Source: Acholoe squamosa
Lineage: Eukaryota; Annelida; Polychaeta; Phyllodocida; Polynoidae
NCBI GenBank assembly: GCA_949317995.1
Contig: OX439050.1
Span: 4,216,001 to 4,280,000, forward strand
Length of the DNA: 64,000 bases
Direction of reading: 5' to 3'
Part shown: piece after piece, positions 53,709 through 64,000 of the stretch
Layout of the letters: every line of letters starts with the position of its first letter
How positions within the stretch are numbered: the first letter of the stretch is position 1
The notes under the pieces: model-generated
What the model saw: the letters and a program-made list of their open reading frames with translations, nothing else
What the model was told of the DNA's origin: nothing
The model's database searches: none
Program-made: the position numbers and the translations under genes

Positions 53709-54250
53709 TTAACCCTTCAAGGGGCGCGCTAAGGGAGTGATCATTTTTTAACAACAGTGGGGGCTGGTGGGTTTGCGTGTGGACGCGCAAAAAAAAAAAA
53801 TGACCCCCCCACTCAAGGGGGTAAAATTTTTCACACACCCCCCCCATAAGGGACAAAAATTGCGCGGGAACATCCCCTTTTAGCCTATAGTAATGCGCGG
53901 GGTTTTCCTCTGAAAACAGGTGAAACTATTTTGACTCCCCCACCAGAGGTGTTGAAAAAATTCTGACCCCCCCCTCAAACCCACCAGCCCCCCCCCCCTG
54001 TTGTTAAAAATTGATCACTCCCTAATACAGGAGTGCATCATACCGATTGATCAACATGATGCACCGGTTGATTGCTCGTGGGTCCGCATGTATCAGCACT
54101 TCATTTGTGCATCATTCCGACCCTTCCGGAGTGTATCAACCCTGTAGGGTCGTCATGATGCATTAATGCAGTCCTGGCGTGTTCCCCACCAGGGCTAGAT
54201 TCATGCATTAAGGCGACAAGTGGTTATGGCGCGTTACTTACAATGAACCC
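53709..54250. mobile_element. TTAA-family palindromic element hit by a Harbinger MITE
   Basis: Starts TTAACCCTTCAAGGGGCG; after the inserted MITE it resumes with TACAGGAGTGCATCATACC and family motifs (ATGATGCACCGG, CATTTGTGCATCATT). The right end is not clear. Confidence 0.45.
53733..54022. mobile_element. PIF/Harbinger-type MITE, copy 2
   Basis: Same inverted ends as copy 1 (GGGAGTGATCATTTTTTAAC), TAA on both sides, 290 bp. Nested in the palindromic element above. Confidence 0.8.
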
Positions 54251-54416
54251 TCAAAGGTGTATGGAGTGAGTGAGTGAGTAATAGATGTTTAACGCCATTT
54301 CGACAGCTAAGGTCATATTCATGGCAAGAACGACATTACACAAAAAGGTGTATGGAAGGCCTATGTATAAATCATAGGTTACTACTTACTGTATCATAGG
54401 GGCAGATAACATGATG

Positions 54417-54815
54417 TTAACCCTCTAAGGACCGCTAATGCATTCATGCATCATGCCCATTGGTCATCATGATGCATGAATGTAGCCCTGGTGGGTCACT
54501 CACCAGGGCTACATTCATGCATCATGCCCATTGGTCATCATGATGCATGAATGTAGCCCTGGTGGGTCACTCACCAGGGCTACATTCATGCATCATGCCC
54601 ATTGGTCATCATGATGCATGAATGTAGCCCTGGTGAGTGACTCACCAGGGCTACATTCAAGCCGACCCTGCGGAGTTGATACAGTCCCATAGGGTCGTCA
54701 TGATGCACCAATGAAGTGCTGGTGAGCAGCCTCACCAGCACTTCATTGGTGCATCATGACGACCAATGGACATGATGCACTCGTAACTCCTACAGCAGCT
54801 GCTCTTAAAGGTTAA
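54417..54815. mobile_element. TTAA-flanked palindromic MITE (piggyBac-like), best copy
   Basis: TTAA at 54417-54420 and 54812-54815; ends CCCTCTAAGGACCGC and, reversed, CCTTTAAGAGCAGC. Inside are three 71-bp units starting at 54448, 54519 and 54590, each made of two palindromes (GCATCATGCCCATTGG... and TAGCCCTGGTGGGTCACTCACC...), then a palindrome pairing ATGATGCACCAATGAAGTGC with its complement. TTAA and CCCT ends are the piggyBac hallmark. Confidence 0.7.
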
Positions 54816-56790
54816 AACCCTTGACTGGATTAGAAACACCAGCTGTCACTTAGACTCACGTGCAAGAACTAACCCAGCTAGCACAACTCGTGCAATTGAC
54901 GTCATTCTTACGTGAAAACTCATCTTATTTACATAAAAAAGACATCATTTGGATGAGTTGTGCTAGCAGGGAAGTCAGTACAATCACCAAGCTGAGAGGC
55001 GGTGTAGAGAGCCCAGTGTGTGACACTTGTCATTTTCCTATTGCTGCCATCTATCAGAACTCTAGTAAACTATTTTCTGCCTTGTCTCATGAGTAAAATC
55101 TTCCGGTCTCTAAAATATATCAGAAATTTTTATATGCATGTATTCTGATTTATGGGAATTATTTGTAAGGCTTTCATAATTTTACAGCTTCCGTTTATTT
55201 TAATCCAATTTCCAACACTGCACCCTCTCTGGGTGCAGCCTTGAGTCCAATTGACTACTGCCAGTGCCTGCCAAGCTAGTGTTGTGGCCCTACACCACTA
55301 AAATCGACATCTTGACATGGCCATTTCTTAAAATTGGCATGGGACATGGCTATGCTAGTGACATGTGACAGGGTCATTTTTTGAATTTGACATGTGAAAT
55401 GGGACTTAGTGACAAAAAGTAGGGCATATTACCTATTTTATTAGGGGGTATAGAGTAAAGGGGAGGTGTCTTTTTTTATACATAGAGAGGTCACCAAAAG
55501 AGGTTTTTGGGGTATATAAGCTGAATGCCTGCCTTTATGGTAGCAGATGTATTACAGATTTTGTCAGAATAAGTTTACTTAAAATATAGAGTACTGAATT
55601 CATGATGAAAATAGGTATTTCACTGGATAGGGCCATGATCTAGACAAGAAAGGGAATCCACATCATCATACTGGTACTCTTTTTGGATTAGCTATGCTGG
55701 TTACACTGGGAATTGCTCTTGGTATGGGACATGTGCATTTCTTAAAATCCTATGTATGACATTGGGACCCCCCATCAAGGGCACCAGTGTAACCTCAGTG
55801 GTGAGCTGGCAGCTTGGGACCTATGCAGCTAATTATAGCCATAGCCATGTGCTTTGAGGACCGCAGTCATGTTGACACAGAGGAGAAGGTTTACTTTTAC
55901 CCACAGGGGAGAGAGGGTACATGGTCAGTGGCAGACCCTGGACCTATACCATGAACAACACAAAGAATCTGGTAGCAGACTAGTTCTGCGCCTGTGCTTA
56001 GACTGTAGTACCATGTATGTGGACTGACACGTCTGTATTTAGTTTTAGAAACCTAACCAGCATAAGGGTTGCTTTATATATAGCTGTAAATGATGTACCC
56101 AGGATTTCTATAATAGATGTAAATTAACAACTCATCTGAGGGAAGGAATTCAGATTCGCTCCTTTCATTCCCCATAAAACACCTTTTCAACGTGACTTAT
56201 TGGGGAAAATACAAGTAAAAAGTAAGATCACTCCCCTGGCAATGTACGTGTTGTATTACTTGGTTTTTACTGCCTCAATTTAATGTGATATATGGATTGT
56301 AAACCCTATACATTATAAAATTGTGTCACAAAAAAGAATAATACACCTATAAAAAAAACATGAGGATGGACCTTTCAGGGCCGGCGGAACCGGGGAGGCC
56401 AGGGGGCCACGACCCTCCCCCCCCCCAACATGAAAGTTAGGGAGGCCAGACTATGTTCTGCCCCCCCCTCCTACATTTCTTTTACTCATCAGATTGATGG
56501 ACAAATCTTTACACAATATCAATATCAGATATATGTTGCGTATTGCGGGCTCATAATGCACTATTTCACTTGTAAAATTTCTAAATTTTAGACCCCCCTT
56601 CAATATATTTCTAGACACAATACAATCTTACTAAAGTCATCTAGTAATAGGATAGCCGTACATTTGACCTCCCCCCCCCCGCAATTAATTGAGAGCCCCC
56701 ACCCCCCCCCCCCCACAATATATCTGGGTGCTGCCCCCCACCCACTTTGAATAGGTGCCACTGCCCCTGCCCTTAGAAGAAGACAAATTT
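54816..56790. other. Intergenic DNA, no gene
   Basis: No convincing exon. Poly-C runs near 56410 and 56670 and one-ended repeat edges only. Confidence 0.4.
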
Positions 56791-56960
56791 GGGGAGTGGT
56801 CATTATTTATCAACAGGGGCTGGTGGGTTTTCACGCCCCCACCCTCAATGGCGGTCAAAATCCCCCCCCCCCTCGAAAGGAGGCATGGGGAATTTTCGTG
56901 CCCCTCTTTGATCTATTGTAGTGCGGGTTGTTTTTGCTAACAATTTGTTGTGCTCTCGCC
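56791..56960. mobile_element. Truncated PIF/Harbinger-type MITE, left end only
   Basis: GGGGAGTGGTCATTATTTATCAACAGGG... CTGGTGGGTTTT matches the left end of copy 4; the right end is missing. Confidence 0.55.
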
Positions 56961-57117
56961 CCTCAAAGGGTGCCCAGCTTGTTTTTGCATCGACCGATGG
57001 ACTAGAGAGAGAGAGAGAGCAATGCGATATACATGTAAGTCCTACTTTGGTGTCCATTAAATTTGTGGACAGCCGTGTGAAAAGGGTCGTCAAGGTCACC
57101 CTTTTATGTTAGCCTAA

Positions 57118-57402
57118 GGGAGTGATCATTTTTAACAACAGGGGGGGCTGGTGGGTTTGAGGGGGTGGTCAGAATTTTTTCAACCCCTTGACCGGGGGTC
57201 AGAATTTTTTTCAACACCTCTGATGGGGGGGGGGTCAAAATAATTTCACCTGTTTTCAGTGGAAAACCCTGTGCGTTGTCCCTTATGGGGGGGTCGAAAA
57301 AATTTTACCCCCTCAAGAGGGGGTCGAAATTTTTTTCACGCGTCCGCGTGCAAACCCACCAGCCTCCCCCCCCCCCCCGGTTGTTAAAAAATGATCACTC
57401 CG
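57118..57402. mobile_element. PIF/Harbinger-type MITE, copy 3 (reverse orientation)
   Basis: Ends GGGAGTGATCATTTTTAACA and, reversed, CGGAGTGATCATTTTTTAAC; TAA on both sides; 285 bp. Interior matches copies 1 and 2 in reverse orientation. Confidence 0.8.
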
Positions 57403-57542
57403 TAATTATCACTCATGCTTATGGTCAATATTACCCCATCAATGTTCCTGGTGACAATATGTGGCGGTGCAGGTAGGTTGTCATTATCGACCATTTATTT
57501 CTACTGTTATCTAATGGAAAGGTACCTAAGGAGTTCGACCAT

Positions 57543-57690
57543 TTAACACTTGAAATGCTGCTGATGCATTCATGTATCATGCTGACCCTACAGGGCTGAT
57601 AGATCCTGAGAGGGTCGGCATGATGCACCAATGAAGTGCAGACTCATTAGAACATCATTGGTGCATCATGCCATTCAGGTATATATGATA
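57543..57690. repeat. TTAA-family palindromic fragment
   Basis: TTAACACTTGAAATGC at the left, GGGTCGGCATGATGCACC and CATTGGTGCATCATGCC facing each other. The right end is not defined. Confidence 0.5.
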
Positions 57691-58753
57691 CGGTTCTCAC
57701 GATGCATCAAAGCATTGAGGAGAGGAGGAACAGGTCTGTCCCAATCTGGCCCAAGTTCGACCACTAGCGTGAGTCGTCTCTGGCGACCAGCGTTTCTGGG
57801 TAAAAGTAGATCTGGGCACTGGTTGCTGTAGTGGTTAAATGTAGGCAAGTATAGTGTGTAGTAATATTCCCCAGAATATGGGGACCCACAATCCCCAAAC
57901 ACGAGAGAGGGAGTTCCCTGAATCCCAACGAAAAATGATGAAAAACAAGAATACTGCCAAGTATTTTAATCATTTAAGATATACCAAATAACTTTCATGT
58001 TGTTGACAAAATCCTTAAAATAATAGTCTGATTTCGCAGCTGTTAAAACTGGCCATGGCCTTGTCGCCATAGGCACACGAGTTTTCAAAAAGAAAGGTTG
58101 GAAAAGTTGAAGGCTTTGTGTCATATATTTTGTAACTGTCGGGTCAGCTACCTGATTCCCTGGCATGTCTGGTTATCGGGCGAGACTACATACCGAATGA
58201 CCATTGATAAGCAACACAGTGTCAAGGCTTGCTGGATGAACTTTATTGCTATAGGCTAACAATAGTAGAACAGTCTCAACAGACTACTTCATAGTGATTG
58301 TAAAAGGTAGTGTAAATTATCGACTTATATCTAGGATGACTTTAAGAGCTGGGTTGTCAGTTCATCTGAACTCCTGGGTCAAATCATCACAGACGAAGGT
58401 GGAAGGTTGAGAAAGAAGTCATGTTACCACGCAAACAATTCTTATGAATAAAATAAATTTATGGTGGGTTACTGATCAGACTAAAATATCCATTTTTCTG
58501 GCGGGGGGTTCTCATGATAATTATGTACTGTTTATGTGTTGTATGTCTGTATCAATATCTCAATGTCTCCCAAACTGTAAAAAAAAAATGTTGTCAAAAT
58601 AATGGCAGAATCCTTGTGCCAGAGATCCGTCATTATTCCCACAGTGATTACTTGTACATTTGTGTACCACCATACTGCCACCTGGGGCTTCTTGTAAAAA
58701 CTACACTGGTTCTATGCAATAAGATTATGGTGATTCGCTGTTCTACATCACAG
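57691..58753. other. Intergenic DNA, no gene
   Basis: Only short ORFs without support. Confidence 0.4.
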
Positions 58754-58889
58754 TATACATTTCTTGTACCGGTAAAACCCCTAGCCTCTGACACCTTGAG
58801 CCTCAATGAGTAGGATAGATGTATACATTTCTTGTACCGGTAAAACCCCTAGCCTCTGACACCTTGAGCCTCAATGAGTAGGATAGATG
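58754..58889. repeat. 68-bp tandem duplication
   Basis: TATACATTTCTTGTACCGGT and the following 48 bases occur twice in tandem, at 58754 and 58822, apparently without change. Confidence 0.9.
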
Positions 58890-58985
58890 TCGGAGCATTC
58901 CAGTTTCTATCCTAATTTGTGGAGTGTAGATCTCCACCTGGACAAAGCCAGTATTCCAAACCCATAAATAACCATAACTATATTC

Positions 58986-59333
58986 CAGGGGCGTAGGAAA
59001 AGGGGGGGCCAGAGGGGCCCGGGCCCCCCCAATCATTAAGGAGGTGGGGCCTGAGTATGTCTGGGCCCCCCCCAAAAAAAATTGTCAAGAATTCATAATA
59101 AATTGAACAAGAAGCTACAACTTTGCATCTCAAATTAGAATGATATAGTAATGAGATAGGGAAAATGGGGGTCTGGGCCTCAATTCAGATCTAAAATTCA
59201 TCAAAAATTACTTTTCTATACAAATTTGATATAAGTATGTATATGCACTGTTGCACTTGAGCTGACAATTTAAGGAAGTCGAGGTTGGCCCCCACTGGGC
59301 CCCCCTAACAAAGATATGCTTCCTACGCCGCTG
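58986..59333. mobile_element. 348-bp MITE with CAGGGGCGTAGGAA ends
   Basis: Ends CAGGGGCGTAGGAA and, reversed, CAGCGGCGTAGGAA, with TATTC on both sides (possible 5-bp duplication). No ORF. End sequence is hAT-like; a 5-bp duplication is unusual for typical hAT. Confidence 0.65.
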
Positions 59334-59675
59334 TATTCATCAAAGATGCCATTACACTAAATTGAACAGAAATTAGTCATAAATGCGTGCTCAATATACA
59401 ATAATTGGTACTCCTTATATTTTAGGTACTCTATGTTTACTACGTTACATGTGCAAGTTAATTAACTAGATATATCTCCAAACTTTTAGAGTATCTTGTA
59501 GTGGAAAGTCAAGAACCTCTCAGCTTATGTTTGTCTGCTTTTAATAATATCATCATGGACTCCTGTCCTCTGATATTTGTTTCTTCATTACTTCAAATCC
59601 TTGTTGCCAGATGTTGATGTATCATAGGTTGAAGACGCTCACTTCTCTCTCTAGTCCTGATGCAACCAAAGATAA

Positions 59676-59994
59676 GGGAGTGGTCATTTATTATCAACAG
59701 GGGGGGGGGTGGTGGGTTTGAGGGGGGGCGTAAAAAATTCTGACCCCTCTCGAGGGGGGGGCTAAAAAAATTTTGACCCCTCTTGAGGGGGGGCTAAAAA
59801 AATTTACCCTCTTTTTAGCAAAAAAGCCCGCGCGCTACTATAGATCAAAGAGGGGGCGCGAAAACTCTCCGCGCCGGAGGCGCGGGGGGGCGCAAAATTT
59901 TTTTACTGCCGTCGAGGGGGGGGCGTAAAAAATTTTCGCGCGTCTGCGCGAAAACCCACCACCCCCCCCCTGTTGATAAATAATGACCACTCCC
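59676..59994. mobile_element. PIF/Harbinger-type MITE, copy 4
   Basis: Ends GGGAGTGGTCATTTATTATC and, reversed, GGGAGTGGTCATTATTTATC; TAA on both sides; 319 bp. A subfamily distinct from copies 1 to 3. Confidence 0.8.
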
Positions 59995-60081
59995 TAATGA
60001 GGCACCGAAGAGTTGACATATCACTATTTGTGTCTCTTTATTTACTCTTGCAGCACTCTCGATAAGGGACTCATATTTGGC

Positions 60082-60918
60082 TGCCATCAAACCTACACCA
60101 CACTCATGCAGTATACATCAAACCTACAGCACACTCATGCAGTATACATCAAACCTACAGCACACTCATGCAGTATACATCAAACCTGCACCACACTCAT
60201 GCAGTATACATCAAACCTACAGCACACTCATGCAGTATACATCAAACCTACAGCACACTCATGCAGTATACATCAAACCTGCACCACACTCATGCAGTAT
60301 ACATCAAACCTACAGCACACTCATGCAGTATACATCAAACCTACAGCACACTCATGCAGTATACATCAAACCTACAGCACACTCATGCAGTATACATCAA
60401 ACCTGCACCACACTCATGCAGTATACATCAAACCTACACCACACTCATGCAGTATACATCAAACCTACAGCACACTCATGCAGTATACATCAAACCTACA
60501 GCACACTCATGCAGTATACATCAAACCTGCAGCACACTCATGCAGTATACATCAAACCTACAGCACACTCATGCAGTATACATCAAACCTACAGCACACT
60601 CATGCAGTATACATCAAACCTACAGCACACTCATGCAGTATACATCAAACCTACAGCACACTCATGCAGTATACATCAAACCTACAGCACACTCATGCAG
60701 TATACATCAAACCTACAGCACACTCATGCAGTATACATCAAACCTACAGCACACTCATGCAGTATACATCAAACCTACAGCACACTCATGCAGTATACAT
60801 CAAACCTACAGCACACTCATGCAGTATACATCAAACCTACAGCACACTCATGCAGTATACATCAAACCTGCAGCACACTCATGCAGTATACATCAAACCT
60901 ACAGCACACTCATGCAGT
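60082..60918. repeat. 31-bp minisatellite, about 27 copies
   Basis: Unit ATACATCAAACCTACAGCAC plus ACTCATGCAGT. Variants are CCTGCAGCAC, CCTGCACCAC and CCTACACCAC. Because 31 is not a multiple of 3 and the unit lacks stops, all three forward frames read through; these ORFs are not genes. Confidence 0.95.
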
Positions 60919-61166
60919 ATGTTGCGCAATATCGCTTTTGGTGGAACAGTTTCATCACTGATAAGATCGTTTATGCCATCTATTAATACTATAAAGTCTG
61001 GCGGTGTCAAGAAATGGTCAGATTCTGCATGATGTCATTCATGGATGACCCTAATGCCTCTGTGTAAATACAAAAATGCATCATGCCCATAGGTTAGCAT
61101 GATGCAATAATGAATTGCTTGTGAGCAAGGTTATACATAAGATTCTTCATATGTCATATACAAAGT

Positions 61167-63514
61167 CTAGTCCTCTTCATCGTCCGCGCGGTAGAAGGTA
61201 GGCTGAGCTTGGAAGTTATCTAAAAGGTAAAAATTAAAACATTTAATGTGTTTGAAATGACAATGTTATAACAATGACACATAAATTTGCATAGTTATTT
61301 GATGAATGCTTCTATTCTATCTATTTTCTGTACATTTTGGGGTTCTATTCACCCAGGCCTACTTGTTCAAATTTGGCACCACTCGAGGTAACTTTAGCAG
61401 TCTAAAGGTGTCTGACGCTATTGGGACAGGGACAAGTTTTTGACGCCTCCACACCAAGAAGCATCAGTATAGATGCAAAATGCGGTATTCAAAGTGAGTA
61501 GTATAAAAGCAAAACCTGTCAGATTTAACTTGTCAGACCGTGCACGGGCTCGTCATGTTGACAGTTTATGTTCCTATATAGGTTGAAAAATTCAACCTAT
61601 ATTATGCCATCACTTGCATGATGGCATAAATAAGGTTAGCCTTCTTACAATTCACATTGATTAGGGTTCTGAATTTGCGGCCGGTTCTGAGAGATGTGAT
61701 CACGCCGCTTTTGTCAATTTTGGGGTAATAGTTGCAGGTGTGGGGTCACCCGAAGAATGTTGGGAAGACGGCCCTGTCATCACAATCCTACACAGAAAAA
61801 AAAATTCTAAATATCTTAGGCTGTTCGCCTAACATTTGTTGGAATTGCTAAGGCAAGTTGGGAGTTTGCACGTCGCCAAACCACCGAAGTTTTCTTGGGA
61901 GTTTACGCCTAACCCTTAGGAGAAATTAGGCAAGTTGGGCATTCTTCCTAACTTGCCTTAGACTTTTTCACTAACTACATGGACTATTTCAATACCCATA
62001 ATACCCATTCTTTTATTTTAATCCAAACTCCACATGGATTAAGACACCCAGAATAGAGCCTCTCTATTTGAGAAACAAGTTAAATGCCTCATATCATTTT
62101 CATTTGAAACCCCTGAACTTAGTTGTTCGGGGTTTGACTCATAGGGCCATAGATGTGGATATATGAGAAATTTGAATTTCCAGAGAAAAGGTGTTTCAAT
62201 TCTTCTTCCTTGCTCCATCAATAACATAATAAACCTATAGGCTGTATTCTGTTAAGCCCTATGCCAGGTTGAATGGTGAAGGCTTTATCATGTCAATAGT
62301 CGTTAGAAGTACCATTAATTTAACATTTGTAGGCCTTTCCATGATAGACACTTCACATAATAGTCCTCATGCAAACCACACTGCCACCTAGTGTGAAGAA
62401 ATCTGCTAACCCTTAGATAAAACTACTAACCCCTTAGACAAAAAGACCGCTTTTCTCTCTTGGCTAAATCAAGCCAGCTTGCCTTAATAGGTTAGTGAAT
62501 ACAACTAACACGTTAGTAAAATATTACTAACATGTTGGGTATTTTGCCTAATCAGTGGTTTTGTCTAAGTTAAATTAGTATTTACTAATTTGGATTTTTT
62601 TCTGTGTAAGCTTCATTAGATACCCTCCCAAATCTATGGAAGGCATTGAGGAACTAAACAAAGAGGAGAAAAGATGGATACACCGTTTGTGCACCATAAC
62701 CCCTCAAGGATTGAACCTCTTGGACTAATCCAGTTGACCCCCACCCCGCCACCACATTCCGTTTATCACAAATTCATAAGCGTCACTCTAGAGTCACCAG
62801 GTGGGACCATGTGCCTGGACCACCTAAAGTTGTCAATGTGAAGAGTCTGTGTCAAGTTAAATTTGACAAGTTTAACTCCTTTATTTCATGCTGTTCAATT
62901 AGATGGCGTCTCTACATGTTGTGTGTGTGAGGTGTTTAGTTACCCGTGTTGTGGCCGAGCCTTTTGAGGGCTGTGATGAATTGGTTCCTGACCCGGACCA
63001 GGGTATTCCTACGTGCTGCAATGGGCAACTGCCTCTGTCCTGGGAGGGGGAGGTACTGGAGACCTGAAGTGAATTTATTGTCAAATTACATTGGACTCGT
63101 TGTCATTGATTCTTTCACTACACGTGGCCTTCCATTTACAGTAGAGGGCGGCCAACTGCTCCATACTAGTAATGGTGGAGAAAGAGAGATAGACAGACAG
63201 ACAGAAAAGCTGATACAGAAAATTGGGACCCTTCACCAGAATGTGCATTATGTGTTTGGTTTGGGTTTGTTTTTTTACTGAATTTCAAATGCAGTACCGT
63301 AATATGACTTATTACTAGCTCACATGATCCTAAGGTGCATATTAAACTCATTAAAAATACTTCATATGGATATGCTCAATGGTGTTTTTTTCTGCCCAAT
63401 CTCCTTCTTACCAGGGATCCTTAGGTAGTGAAGGGCGACCCGGGGCTGGAGGAACCAAACCATCTCCTGGTCCTCCTCAGCAATAGGCACTCTCTCATCA
63501 TCAAGGTTCAACCC
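61167..63514 (-). CDS. 3' end of an unidentified host gene, three exons
   Basis: Exons in coding order: 63514-63412, 63039-62944, 61219-61167 with stop TAG. All have GT-AG sites and their phases join, giving about 84 C-terminal residues: DDERVPIAEEDQEMVWFLQP, then a basic helix (RRNTLVRVRNQFITALKRLG), and an acidic end YRADDEED. I do not recognise the protein. The 5' part lies beyond the right edge. The acceptor of the first exon abuts a minisatellite. Confidence 0.55.
61220..62943. other. Intron of the right-end gene, no other gene seen
   Basis: Contains an element-like stretch at about 61790 to 62610 with repeated CTAACTTGCCTTA and TTAGTAAAATATTACTAA motifs bounded by CACAGAAAAAAAAATT and AATTTGGATTTTTTTCTGTG, probably a TIR element. 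Confidence 0.4.
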
Positions 63515-64000
63515 CTGATAAATATTTCATATATAACAGTCATATCAAAGATAAATATTTAATATATAACAGTTATATCAAAGATAAATATTTAATATAT
63601 AACAGTCATATCAAAGATAAATATTTAATATATAACAGTTATATCAAAGATAAATATTTAATATATAACAGTCATATCAAAGATAAATATTTAATATATA
63701 ACAGTCATATCAAAGATAAATATTTAATATATAACAGTCATATCAAAGATAAATATTTAATATATAACAGTCATATCAAAGATAAATATTTCATATATAA
63801 CAGTTATATCAAAGATAAATATTTCATATATAACAGTCATATCAAAGATAAATATTTAATATATAACAGTCATATCAAAGATAAATATTTCATATATAAC
63901 AGTCATATCAAAGATAAATATTTCATATATAACAGTCATATCAAAGATAAATATTTCATATATAACAGTCATATCAAAGATAAATATTTCATATATAACA
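63515..64000. repeat. 33-bp minisatellite beginning at a splice acceptor
   Basis: Unit CATATCAAAGATAAATATTT plus AATATATAACAGT, about 14 copies up to the window edge. Variation is T or C in ATTTAAT/ATTTCAT and CAGTCA/CAGTTA. The first unit forms the polypyrimidine part and CAG of the exon acceptor at 63515. Confidence 0.95.

Noticed and set aside
60013-61032. Long plus-strand ORFs of 272 to 339 codons
   Set aside because: All three frames read through a 31-bp minisatellite without stops; periodicity explains them.

Overview
The window is animal nuclear DNA, most likely from a marine invertebrate. The host genes have GT-AG introns, there is a secreted multi-PAN/Apple protein gene, and the intergenic DNA is packed with small transposons, minisatellites and palindromic repeats. 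I cannot fix the phylum from sequence alone.

Region 1 (1 to about 13.5 kb) is an AT-rich, intron-free Polinton/Maverick (adintovirus-like) element cut by the left window edge. All its genes lie on the minus strand: a packaging-type ATPase (partial), a retrovirus-like integrase, a Cys-rich zinc protein, a PC4-like ssDNA-binding protein, a protein-primed family B DNA polymerase, a Polinton-associated protein starting with an FYVTLPSN motif, two paralogous RING-like proteins and five unrecognised proteins. Capsid and protease genes are not seen and probably lie left of the window. A 707-bp LTR element, with identical 220-bp LTRs and a 5-bp target duplication, has inserted into the second RING-like gene. 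Each LTR carries a 72-nt tRNA-like unit, and the primer binding site is complementary to the 3' end that unit would have after CCA addition. This possible self-supplied primer is the most interesting item in the window.

Region 2 (13.5 to 26 kb) holds a TA-flanked TIR element, a two-exon Ser/Thr-rich membrane protein gene, an orphan 237-codon ORF, a small membrane-protein ORF with a CpG-rich start, and a mucin-like ORF built of 72-bp repeats. Region 3 (26 to 34 kb) is a plus-strand gene with multiple PAN/Apple-like modules and nine clear exons. Two tRNA-bearing LTR relatives and an antisense reverse-transcriptase fossil sit in its introns.

Region 4 (34 to 46 kb) contains a hAT-like MITE, inverted and tandem repeats, and a minus-strand dopamine-beta-hydroxylase-like copper monooxygenase gene. 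The exon coding the second copper site of that gene is split by a 2.6-kb transposon, which itself contains a 1.3-kb transposon. Nested LTRs lie in one of its introns. Region 5 (46 to 51.2 kb) is an eight-exon classical short-chain dehydrogenase gene on the minus strand.

Region 6 (51.2 to 64 kb) is mostly repeats: a PIF/Harbinger-type MITE family with TWA duplications, a TTAA-flanked palindromic MITE family, other TIR elements, a 31-bp minisatellite, and the last three exons of an unidentified minus-strand gene running off the right edge.
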